In this document: one piece after another, positions 26,183 through 33,638 of the stretch | Layout: each line of letters begins with the position of its first letter | Numbering within the stretch: position 1 is the stretch's first letter | Assembly: GCA_030539035.1 (NCBI GenBank) | Contig: JAUNSU010000021.1 | Coordinates: 1-44,354, forward strand | Direction of reading: 5' to 3' | Source: Planctomycetia bacterium | GTDB lineage: Bacteria; Planctomycetota; Planctomycetia; Pirellulales; Thermoguttaceae | Length of the DNA: 44,354 nucleotides | Notes under the pieces: model-generated | What the model was told of the DNA's origin: nothing | What the model saw: only the letters and a program-made list of their open reading frames with translations | Database searches by the model: none | Made by a program: the position numbers and the translations under genes

Positions 26183-27127
26183 TCATTCATCGAACATTGC
26201 GTTGACGAACGTATCGGGATTAAATTCGGCGATGTCGTCCGCTTTTTCGCCGGTCCCGATAAATTTGACGGGCAAACCGACATTTTTTCGAATTGCAACG
26301 GCCGCGCCGCCTTTTGCGGTTCCGTCCAATTTCGCGAGGAAAATCCCTGTACAGGCAACAGAATCGGTAAAATGCTTCGCTTGGCTTAACCCATTCTGTC
26401 CGGTCGTTGCGTCCAGCACGAGAAAAACCTCATGAGGAGCATCCGGGATCAGCTTTGAGATTACTCTTTTGATCTTCTCCAGTTCGTTCATGAGATTCTT
26501 TTGTGTTTGCAGACGGCCCGCAGTATCGATAATGCAAAGATCCGCTTTTGTTTCTATTGCCCGGGCAACCGCTTTGTGGGCAACACTTGCCGGATCACTG
26601 TTTGGTTGTCCGGTTACTATTTCCACCATAAGCCGTTTGGACCAGATCGTAAGCTGATCGACCGCCGCGGCGCGAAAGGTATCGGCGGCTCCCAATACAA
26701 TTTTATTTCCCAGCGTTCGCATTAACTTCGTCAATTTCGCGATACTGGTCGTTTTTCCGGTTCCGTTGACACCGCAGAAAAGGATGATCGTAGGACCGGA
26801 TTCCGCAAAATGGATCGGAATGGTATCTTCCTGGCTCATCAGCGATTTCAATTTTTCCTTGATTACGTCAATGATCTCGTCCTGCTTGACAACCCGTCCG
26901 CGAAATTGGGATTTGATTTCATTCACCACTTCCTGTGCCGCAGATACTCCCATATCCGTTCGAATCAAAATTTCAAACAGATCGTTTAAACAGGCCTCGT
27001 CGACCAGTCGTCCTTCCTGTTTGAATAAATCCCGAATATCGGTGTTCAACAATTTGACCGTTTTGTTCAAACCTTCTTTAAGTTTGTCCAGGCCGAGTCC
27101 TTTTTTGATCTTATCGAAAAAACCCAT
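26183..27127 (-). CDS. ftsY: Signal recognition particle receptor FtsY
   Basis: FtsY docks the SRP-ribosome complex at the membrane. The 314-residue protein is the compact NG form: a short amphipathic start (MGFFDKIKKGLGLDKLKEGL) replaces the long acidic A domain of E. coli. It is followed by the helical N domain and the GTPase domain with GVNGTGKTTSIAKL (G1), DTFRAAAVDQL, DTAGRLQTQ (G3) and LAKLDGTAKGG. The initial helix probably binds the membrane. It starts 2 bases after the nusB stop, in the order ribH-nusB-ftsY. Confidence 0.95.
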   Translation of the reverse strand: MGFFDKIKKGLGLDKLKEGLNKTVKLLNTDIRDLFKQEGRLVDEACLNDLFEILIRTDMGVSAAQEVVNEIKSQFRGRVVKQDEIIDVIKEKLKSLMSQEDTIPIHFAESGPTIILFCGVNGTGKTTSIAKLTKLMRTLGNKIVLGAADTFRAAAVDQLTIWSKRLMVEIVTGQPNSDPASVAHKAVARAIETKADLCIIDTAGRLQTQKNLMNELEKIKRVISKLIPDAPHEVFLVLDATTGQNGLSQAKHFTDSVACTGIFLAKLDGTAKGGAAVAIRKNVGLPVKFIGTGEKADDIAEFNPDTFVNAMFDE

Positions 27128-27129
27128 TT

Positions 27130-27708
27130 TTATTCATTCCTTAAATTATCCCAATCGATCGAAAGATCGATCTTGTCTAAAATTCCATTCATAAACGCGG
27201 AGGAATTTCCTGTTCCGAACTGATATCCCAAACTAAGCGCTTCATGAATTACAACCGCTTTCGGTGTTTTTTTGCGGATCATTTCAAAAACGGCAAGCCG
27301 AATGATATTCCGGTCTGTTTTTGCCATTCGGGAAACGGACCAATGTTCGGCGACATTTCCGATTATCTGATCGATTTGATCCCGATGCGCCAGCGTTCCT
27401 TCCACAAGTTCCTTGACAAAGCGAATCAATTTTCTAAAGTCCTTGGGCGATACCGGCGAATCCGCTTCAATATCCTCATTGATTGGCAATTCCGCGTATT
27501 CTTCTTTTTTGGCGGTCAAGGGATCCTGTTCGGATTTCTCATCACTTTCACTTTTTTTGCACAGCCCCCGGAGTTCCGAGGAAATGAAATCCTCGTTGAT
27601 ATCCGTACTTGTCCCCGGATTGAGATCTTCCTGGTACAAAAGCTGGAAAGCGACCCTTCGCGCAAAGGAATAGTATTGAAATCGTCCTTTATGTTCTGTT
27701 TTTTCCAT
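27130..27708 (-). CDS. nusB: Transcription antitermination protein NusB
   Basis: NusB binds boxA RNA with NusE (S10) during rRNA antitermination. RRVAFQLLYQEDLNPG at residues 18-32 and the C-terminal half (AEHWSVSRMAKTDRNIIRLA, AVVIHEALSLGYQFG, FMNGILDKI) match the all-helical family. The protein has 192 residues instead of ~140: an acidic Glu/Asp/Ser-rich insertion of about 55 residues (31-88) separates helix 1 from the rest. It lies 18 bases after ribH and 2 bases before ftsY, matching the common ribH-nusB pairing in bacteria. Confidence 0.92.
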   Translation of the reverse strand: MEKTEHKGRFQYYSFARRVAFQLLYQEDLNPGTSTDINEDFISSELRGLCKKSESDEKSEQDPLTAKKEEYAELPINEDIEADSPVSPKDFRKLIRFVKELVEGTLAHRDQIDQIIGNVAEHWSVSRMAKTDRNIIRLAVFEMIRKKTPKAVVIHEALSLGYQFGTGNSSAFMNGILDKIDLSIDWDNLRNE

Positions 27709-27726
27709 TATTTTCGTTTTCCGTAT

Positions 27727-28620
27727 TTACTTTTTTCCATATTTTCCAGGACCGTTCTTTTTTCCGTTGGAATCGCCATTTCGTTTTTGTTTGTAAGGTT
27801 TGTCCGTTCCCTTTTTGTAATCCTTATTTTTTTTGTAAGAATCGGACTTATGCGAATCGGATTTGCGGAAATCGGAATTTTTATGAAATTTTCCATTCTT
27901 GTGAGAAGGGGAATTCCTTTCGGATCGGGAATCCTGCTTTTTACCGGATTGGGGAGGAAGGAACCATGAATCCCCTTCCTCGAAATCGTCTTCATCTTCG
28001 TCGTCTTCATCATCCTCTTCCGCATCATAATCTATTGTATCATTATTTGCGAAGTGATTGTTGAAATTTGTCAAAAAGGGATTGAAAAAATTCTCCGGAG
28101 AATCGGATTCCGTTTGCTCCGGAAGCTGTTCGAAAAGATTGAGCATTTCGAGGGCAGCGGCAGCGGCTTCCATCCCTTTATTTCCGACAACATTGGATTG
28201 CTCTGATTTATCCGTTCCGGGTTCGACCATCGCACTTCGGGCCAACGCCTGTTCCACCGTATTGCAAGTCAACAGTCCGAAGATAACCGGAATTTCGGAG
28301 TCAACACCCAAATGGGCGAGTTCCAGGCTCACCGCGCGATTGATATGTTCATCATGGGGCGTTTCTCCCTTGATCACGCACCCCAGGCAAATCACGGCAA
28401 TATACTCCGAATCGTAGGCGAAATACTGAGCGGCAAGTGGAAGTTCGAATGCGCCGGGAACCCAGGCAACGGTGATATTATTTTCGGAGACCGCGTAATC
28501 CTTCAATTTCTGAAGGGCGCCTTTAAGCAGGTTTTCGGTGATATTTTTATTGTATTTGGCGACAACGATCGCGATTTTTCCATCACCTGGACAACAGGGA
28601 TTTCCTTCATAGACTTTCAT
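27727..28620 (-). CDS. ribH: Lumazine synthase with long charged C-terminal tail
   Basis: RibH condenses a ribityl-aminouracil with dihydroxybutanone phosphate to make lumazine, the riboflavin precursor, usually in a 60-subunit shell. The start is the ATG at 28620, 9 bases after AAGGAG; the ATG at 28626 is too close to it. The core (1-~165) is normal: PGAFELPLAAQ, CLGCVIKGETPHDEH, PVIFGLLTCNT and GNKGMEAAAAALEM, with a ~7-residue insertion before GNKG. An extra ~130 residues follow: an acidic block (~198-217), the motif DSWFLPPQ, then a Lys/Ser/Asp/His-rich basic tail to residue 297. Typical RibH has ~155 residues. nusB follows after 18 bases. Confidence 0.93.
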   Translation of the reverse strand: MKVYEGNPCCPGDGKIAIVVAKYNKNITENLLKGALQKLKDYAVSENNITVAWVPGAFELPLAAQYFAYDSEYIAVICLGCVIKGETPHDEHINRAVSLELAHLGVDSEIPVIFGLLTCNTVEQALARSAMVEPGTDKSEQSNVVGNKGMEAAAAALEMLNLFEQLPEQTESDSPENFFNPFLTNFNNHFANNDTIDYDAEEDDEDDEDEDDFEEGDSWFLPPQSGKKQDSRSERNSPSHKNGKFHKNSDFRKSDSHKSDSYKKNKDYKKGTDKPYKQKRNGDSNGKKNGPGKYGKK

Positions 28621-28705
28621 GTTCATCTCTCCTTGAGTTTTTTAATTATTTTCGTTTTTTTGCACGGATCTTTCAGTGCATCGTTTTGTTGATATTACGG
28701 GAAAA

Positions 28706-30403
28706 TCATTTTCCAATAATACGTTTTAAAAGTTCCTCGTCGTCCATTTCTTCCATATTTTTAAGGTCTGCAAGGACAGCAAGTTTTGCAAACCGTTTCC
28801 ATTTTTTACGATTTTCCGGATTGAGGGAACATTCCCCGTCAGAATCCTCAAGATCCTGAAGATCATCCCAATCTCCGTTTTTGTTTTCGATCCTATTGGA
28901 AGGATCTTCTTCTTCACTTTCCGTTGATGCGGATCCGAGATAGAAAGCCCAGCCGAACAACAGTAAGGTTAATCCCGCCGCGATCATATAAGAGATCTTA
29001 AGATTCAATCCGATTCCCGCAGGTCCTCCGTGGGCTTTTGATGTCCAAAGAATATAAGTGATTACGACAAAGCACATAAAAGCGCCCGGGATGACCGCGA
29101 TCAGCGGATTTCGTCTTTTTCGGAGAAGCCAAACGGTTCCTGTAAGCAGGGTAAGCGCGGCGAGAACCTGATTTCCCCAGGCAAAATAATTCCAGAGAAT
29201 TTTGAAAGATTCCGCGCTCTTGTTCGACCATAAAAGGAGGGCGACAATGATCAGAATCAGAGGAATGCAGATCGCAAGACGATTGATCACCGAAGATTGC
29301 GAGATATGCAGATTTTCCGCGATTGTCAATCGAATGCAGCGCATCGCGGTATCACCGGATGTAATTGCGAGGATCACAACGGCAAGAATGGTGATATTTC
29401 CCATCGGACCGCCAAGGAAGTATTGAGTAATGTTCAAAAGAACTTTCATCGGTGTTTCCGACATCATCGCCGTGTTCAGATTATAAATGGCCATTCCGGC
29501 TGCGGCCCACACCATTCCGATCAGTCCTTCGACGACCATCATTCCGTAGAACACCTTTTTGGCGTCTCTTTCGCTCTTTAAGGTGCGCGCGATGATCGGA
29601 GATTGCGTTCCATGGAACCCGGACATGATCCCGCAGGCGATGGTAACGAAAAGACAGGGAATAATCGGATCTTTCAGCATATTGGCCTTAAAGGCTTCCG
29701 TCTCTATCATAAAATGGGCCGGATCGTTGTTCCCATGCCAAAGAAGAGCGACAAAAACCGCCGCTGTCCCCAAAAGAAGGATGAGTCCGAAAATGGGATA
29801 AAATCGTCCGATGATCTGATCGATGGGAAAAAGGGTCGCAACGATATAGTAAAGGCCGATTGCTCCGACAGCGATCCAGAAAATCGTCGGGGAAGAAACC
29901 ATTCCGTTGTTTAAACTCGGAAACATTTTATTCAAAATATCCGGGATCATTCCGTTGAGCAGATCGGCGGGAACGTTGACGAAAACGGCGACCACCAGCA
30001 GAAGCAGGAGGATCATAAAACCGCTCAATATCCAAAAGGAAAATTGACCGAGATTTCTTTTGATAATGATGGGAAGATTCGCTCCCTGATTTCTCATGGA
30101 CATCATTCCGCTGATAAAATCATGAACGGCCCCCCCTATGATATTGCCGACCGGGATGATCAAAAACACGATTGATCCGAATTTGATCCCGAGGATTACG
30201 CCGATTACAGGCCCGATTCCCGCGATATTCAAGAGTTGGATCAGCATATTCTTCCAGGTCGGGAGGATCATGAAGTCGACCCCGTCGAATTTTTTTACCG
30301 CAGGTGTTTTACGATCATCCGGCTGAAGAATTGCTTCCACGATATTCCCGTAAAGAAAATATCCGACAACCAGCATTACGCATCCAAAAAGAAACAGCAG
30401 CAT
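28706..30403 (-). CDS. cstA: Carbon starvation protein A family transporter
   Basis: A 565-residue polytopic membrane protein of the CstA family, known to take up peptides or pyruvate in carbon-starved enterobacteria. The family core is clear: IGPVIGVILGIKFGSIVFLI, GNIIGGAVHDFISGMMSMRNQG, FHGTQSPIIARTLKSERDAKKVFYG and AITSGDTAMRC. Many membrane helices are visible. It is shorter than E. coli CstA (~700 residues) and ends in an acidic cytoplasmic tail. The actual substrate in this organism is not known. It follows a small membrane protein by 18 bases and is probably cotranscribed with it. Confidence 0.92.
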   Translation of the reverse strand: MLLFLFGCVMLVVGYFLYGNIVEAILQPDDRKTPAVKKFDGVDFMILPTWKNMLIQLLNIAGIGPVIGVILGIKFGSIVFLIIPVGNIIGGAVHDFISGMMSMRNQGANLPIIIKRNLGQFSFWILSGFMILLLLLVVAVFVNVPADLLNGMIPDILNKMFPSLNNGMVSSPTIFWIAVGAIGLYYIVATLFPIDQIIGRFYPIFGLILLLGTAAVFVALLWHGNNDPAHFMIETEAFKANMLKDPIIPCLFVTIACGIMSGFHGTQSPIIARTLKSERDAKKVFYGMMVVEGLIGMVWAAAGMAIYNLNTAMMSETPMKVLLNITQYFLGGPMGNITILAVVILAITSGDTAMRCIRLTIAENLHISQSSVINRLAICIPLILIIVALLLWSNKSAESFKILWNYFAWGNQVLAALTLLTGTVWLLRKRRNPLIAVIPGAFMCFVVITYILWTSKAHGGPAGIGLNLKISYMIAAGLTLLLFGWAFYLGSASTESEEEDPSNRIENKNGDWDDLQDLEDSDGECSLNPENRKKWKRFAKLAVLADLKNMEEMDDEELLKRIIGK

Positions 30404-30421
30404 AAGAATGTCCTCGTTTGT

Positions 30422-30760
30422 TCAGCTCCAAAATGTTTTACCCGACAAAAACCAAAAAAGGAACAGGAGCGGCAAGAGATAAATCAGGAGAATCGGTCTC
30501 CAAACCCCAACGACGATCACGAAAGGCAACGCGAAAAAGATCCATCGGGGAAGCCGTTCCAATTCCGGCCAAGCAAGCCAAAGCGCCAGCATGATCAATC
30601 CAAATCGATTGCAAACATTCAGAACGCCCGTCTTTCCCGTTGCCCACATAGAGCAATATCCCGCCAGCATTCCAATCCAAAAAAAGATCGTAATGATTCC
30701 AATCCTTGTTCGCACTGGTATTTTACGGGGATCAAATTTAGACACGAAAAATCCGTTCAT
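30422..30760 (-). CDS. Small four-helix membrane protein, unknown
   Basis: A 112-residue protein with about four hydrophobic segments (IGIITIFFWIGMLAGYC, FGLIMLALWLAW, WIFFALPFVIVVGVW, ILLIYLLPLLFLFWFL) and short loops. I recognise no catalytic motif. It lies 18 bases upstream of cstA on the same strand. That arrangement suggests an accessory or stability subunit of the transporter, but enterobacterial CstA's known small partner (YbdD) is soluble and unlike this. Confidence 0.65.
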   Translation of the reverse strand: MNGFFVSKFDPRKIPVRTRIGIITIFFWIGMLAGYCSMWATGKTGVLNVCNRFGLIMLALWLAWPELERLPRWIFFALPFVIVVGVWRPILLIYLLPLLFLFWFLSGKTFWS

Positions 30761-30874
30761 TTAAATATTTTCTTGGCCGATCAGACACTTTTTTTCATTC
30801 CATTTACGCCGTTTGCACTAAAGCTGTTCCATGGATTCTTTGCTTGATATTCCTGCTTGAATCGGAGTATCGGA

Positions 30875-31103
30875 ATGGAATTTCGATATCCAGTTTTTGA
30901 ATCCGGTTGATGCTTTAATGCTCGCCGAAAATCATGAATCCACTCATTATATCATAAAAGACGGCAAAGTTCAACGGACACCACCGTATTCCCGAATGAA
31001 AAGGCGAAAGGAAAATCAAAAAAGAAGGGAATTATTCCCGCTTATTTTCCATGATTTTCGTGCAGGTATTCATTCAGACGCTTCATTCCTTCTTCGGTAC
31101 TGA
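30875..31103 (+). pseudogene. Possible frameshifted small gene
   Basis: An ATG at 30875 preceded by CGGAG opens MEFRYPVFESG and then stops. Removing one T from the TTTTT run at 30894-30898 would join it to a second open frame, reading MEFRYPVLNPVDALMLAENH and then STHYIIKDGKVQRTPPYSR, about 76 residues in all. The second frame looks protein-like but matches no family I know. Its last ~60 bases overlap the end of the convergent epimerase gene. It could be a true frameshift, a sequencing error, or chance; this gap (30761-31041) holds nothing else I can see. Confidence 0.25.
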
Positions 31104-32082
31104 TTTCCGGTTCATATCCGAAATCGTTTTTTGCGTTGGAAATATCAAACCAGTAAGATTGGGCAAGTTGAGTTGCAAGGAAACGGGACATGGGGGGCTC
31201 CGAAGTTCGAAATGTGATTTTGTATAAAAATTCGAATACTGAACCTAAAATATAAGCAAATCGAAAGGAGATTTTTCGCTTTACCGGCGGAAGTCCTTGC
31301 TGTTTGAGAATTTCATTGATCCAATTCCAGCAAAGGACCGGCTCTCCCTGGGAGAGATAATAGGCTTTTCCGGCGACGGGAGAATCTTTTTCCAACGCAT
31401 CACAGGCTAAAAGGTGGGCTTTTGCAGCATTTTCGACATAGATCATGTCCAATTTATTCTTTCCATCGCCGACCTGCATCAGGCGGCCGGATCGCGCCCG
31501 ATCTAGTAAACGAGGGATCAAATGATGATCACGCGGTCCCCAAATCAGCCGGGGACGCAGTGCGCAAGTCCATAATTGGCCCGACTGGGCTTTTCCCTGA
31601 TCATTGAGATCTGTCCACCGGGCCCCGTTTTTTTCCAGAACGAATTTTTCCGCAATCGCTTTGGTTTCCGGATACCAGGCGAGAAATTTTTTGGGATAGG
31701 GAACCGACTCATCGACTCCGCATTGCGGTTTTCCTCCATCGGCAACACTCGGGCTGCTTGTACAGATCAGTTTTTTAATTCCGCAGCGAAGGGCGGCGGC
31801 AACGACATTTTGAGTTCCGAGGACATTGGTTTCATAATACGGTTTTCGCCAAACCGAGATCCCGGGAAGCGCCGCCGTATGAAAGATCACGTCCATTCCG
31901 GAGCAGGCGGCTTCAATCTGATCATAGGATCGCAGATCGCCCTGAAAGGATTCCGCGCCCGCTTTTTCCAGTTCCGGATATTTTTTTCGGGAAAAAACAC
32001 GTACTTTTTCTCCGCGCTGGAGAAGCTGTTCAACGATATACTGTCCTAAAAAACCGCCTCCGCCGGTAATGAGTGCCCGCAT
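31042..32082 (-). CDS. NAD-dependent epimerase/dehydratase (extended SDR)
   Basis: A 346-residue extended short-chain dehydrogenase. The nucleotide-binding motif TGGGGFLGQ (6-14) and catalytic Tyr137-x3-Lys141 (WYPETKAIAEK) are intact, with a Ser at 109-110 (CTSSPSV). The pattern GVDESVPYP...Y...K followed by RLIWGPRDHHLIPRLLDRARSG resembles 3-beta-hydroxysteroid dehydrogenase/4-alpha-carboxylate dehydrogenase-type SDRs, common in planctomycetes and often of unknown substrate. A role in sugar or polyketide-like alcohol metabolism is equally possible. GGAAGG lies upstream of the ATG. It is divergent from the thioesterase gene. Confidence 0.85.
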   Translation of the reverse strand: MRALITGGGGFLGQYIVEQLLQRGEKVRVFSRKKYPELEKAGAESFQGDLRSYDQIEAACSGMDVIFHTAALPGISVWRKPYYETNVLGTQNVVAAALRCGIKKLICTSSPSVADGGKPQCGVDESVPYPKKFLAWYPETKAIAEKFVLEKNGARWTDLNDQGKAQSGQLWTCALRPRLIWGPRDHHLIPRLLDRARSGRLMQVGDGKNKLDMIYVENAAKAHLLACDALEKDSPVAGKAYYLSQGEPVLCWNWINEILKQQGLPPVKRKISFRFAYILGSVFEFLYKITFRTSEPPMSRFLATQLAQSYWFDISNAKNDFGYEPEISTEEGMKRLNEYLHENHGK

Positions 32083-32102
32083 ATTTCCGTTTTCCTTCCC
32101 GA

Positions 32103-32130
32103 TTGAACTTGTTTTTATTCCCGGTATAAT
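32103..32130 (+). promoter_or_regulatory. Promoter for the thioesterase-symporter pair
   Basis: TTGAAC (32103-32108), 16 bases, TATAAT (32125-32130), a strong match. The start point would be near 32137, making the first in-frame ATG (32138) leaderless and favouring the ATG at 32216, about 79 bases downstream. Confidence 0.6.
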
Positions 32131-32215
32131 TTAAAAAATGTATTTAAGAATCTCTTTGCGGCGGGCGAACCCTCCGCGAACTTATTCTATCCGTAAACTG
32201 CTTTATGTCAATAAA

Positions 32216-32659
32216 ATGAATCAAGAAGAAAAATTATCGGAATCTCCTTATGAAAGTGCCCTTGCCATCAGGGTTCGCTATCAGGAAACGGATCAGATGG
32301 GGGTTGTCTATCATGGAAATTATTTCGCCTGGTTTGAGATGGGGCGAACGGAATATCTGCGGGAAACGACAGGAATGAGCTATCAGGATCTTGAGAACGC
32401 CAATATTCTGATGGTGATCATCAAGGCGGAATGTTCCTATCATAAACCTGCGCATTACGATGAAGTTCTTACCTTGAAGACGCGTCTTTTGCGATTGACC
32501 CGGGTTCGAATTGAACATGAATACCGCCTTTACCGGGATGAGGAGCTTCTCGCAACCGGACATACAATACTGGCAACAGTGGATCGGACCGGCAAGATCA
32601 TTCCGGTTCCCGCGTCTCTGCTTGATCCTTCGGCAAAAAATGAAAATTCAAAGAAGTGA
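32216..32659 (+). CDS. Acyl-CoA thioesterase, YbgC/4HBT family
   Basis: A hot-dog-fold thioesterase hydrolysing an acyl-CoA. From the ATG at 32216 the protein has 147 residues, the family's usual size; the frame extends to an upstream ATG at 32138, but the added residues are unlike the family and would start at the transcript end. The motif RYQETDQMGVVYHGNYFAWFE contains the catalytic Asp of the 4-hydroxybenzoyl-CoA thioesterase type, followed by EYLRE. A Tol-associated YbgC role is possible in principle, but no Tol-Pal genes are adjacent; the ExbB-like unit lies 16 kb away. The symporter gene begins 10 bases later. Confidence 0.87.
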   Translation: MNQEEKLSESPYESALAIRVRYQETDQMGVVYHGNYFAWFEMGRTEYLRETTGMSYQDLENANILMVIIKAECSYHKPAHYDEVLTLKTRLLRLTRVRIEHEYRLYRDEELLATGHTILATVDRTGKIIPVPASLLDPSAKNENSKK

Positions 32660-32669
32660 AAGGTTTTTC

Positions 32670-33638
32670 ATGAACGCATTTCGCAACTGTCTTTCGAAAT
32701 ATCTGCTGATTTGGCTTTCGATTGTCTGTTTGTTCGCTTTTTTCTGGGGTGATCTTTTTGGAGCGAAAACGCGGGATCCCTTTCTGATTCCGACCATTGC
32801 AATGCAGTCGCTGATCGCGATTACCATGCTTGCGATTGGATCTCTGCTCCCGTTGGATGAAGTGCGCAATGTCGGAAAACGCTGGCCGCTCGTTCTCTGG
32901 GGAACCTTTATCCAGTATTTATCGATGCCCCTTCTTGCCTGGTTTGTTGCAACCCTTTTTCATCTGGAAGGGCCTTATTTTATCGGAGTGATTCTGGTGG
33001 GATCGGTTCCGGGCGCAATGGCGTCGAATATGTTGACGATGATCTCCAGGGGAAATATCAGTTTTTCCGTGGGATTAACCACTTCGGCGACGCTGCTTTC
33101 TCCTTTGATAGTTCCTTCCGTTCTTCTTTTCCTTGTGGGAACGAAGGTTTCTCTCGATTTTGGATCGATAGCAACAACGCTGCTTTTAACGGTGGTTTGT
33201 CCGGTCGTGATCGGCTTTACTCTTTCACGGATTTTTAAATTTTGGCAATGGTGCGCGAATCAAATCGCGGAAATCATCGCCAACATCGCGATTATCTGGA
33301 TCATTGCATCTGTTGTCGCTCAAAATCGGACCCTGTTCGAACATCTTCCGTTGTTTTTGTTTTTTGCTCTTCTTTTACTCAATATTCTTGGATACAGTGC
33401 GGGCTGGTTCGGAGGATGGACGGTCGGAATGGATGCACGAATGCGCCGTGCGCTCCTTTTGGAAGTGGGGATGCAAAACGCGGGCCTTGGAACATTTCTT
33501 GCCCGGCGCTATTTTCCCGACGATCCCGAGTGCGCCCTTTGCTGCGCGATGTATACGTTCGGGTGCATGTTTACCGGGATCATCGTTGCCCGAATATTCC
33601 GAGCAATTCCGTTGAAGGAAAAAGATCAGTCGGTGTGA
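32670..33638 (+). CDS. Bile acid:sodium symporter (BASS) family transporter
   Basis: A polytopic protein of 322 residues with about nine to ten hydrophobic helices. LVGSVPGAMASNMLTMISRGNISFSVGLTTSATLLSPLIVPSVL is the crossing region that binds sodium in the BASS family, and EVGMQNAGLGTFLARRYFP is the second crossing-helix signature. The ATG at 32670 is chosen because AAAGG lies 7 bases upstream and it gives the family start; the open frame reaches upstream through the thioesterase end in another frame. The substrate is unknown: bacterial BASS proteins move various organic anions. Its end overlaps the convergent metF-like gene by 13 bases. Confidence 0.9.
   Translation: MNAFRNCLSKYLLIWLSIVCLFAFFWGDLFGAKTRDPFLIPTIAMQSLIAITMLAIGSLLPLDEVRNVGKRWPLVLWGTFIQYLSMPLLAWFVATLFHLEGPYFIGVILVGSVPGAMASNMLTMISRGNISFSVGLTTSATLLSPLIVPSVLLFLVGTKVSLDFGSIATTLLLTVVCPVVIGFTLSRIFKFWQWCANQIAEIIANIAIIWIIASVVAQNRTLFEHLPLFLFFALLLLNILGYSAGWFGGWTVGMDARMRRALLLEVGMQNAGLGTFLARRYFPDDPECALCCAMYTFGCMFTGIIVARIFRAIPLKEKDQSV

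Noticed and set aside
28627-28705. Terminator between ribH and cstA
   Set aside because: TGCAC/GTGCA and GGAAAA/TTTTCC pairs exist but lack a U-tract on the minus strand or a workable loop.
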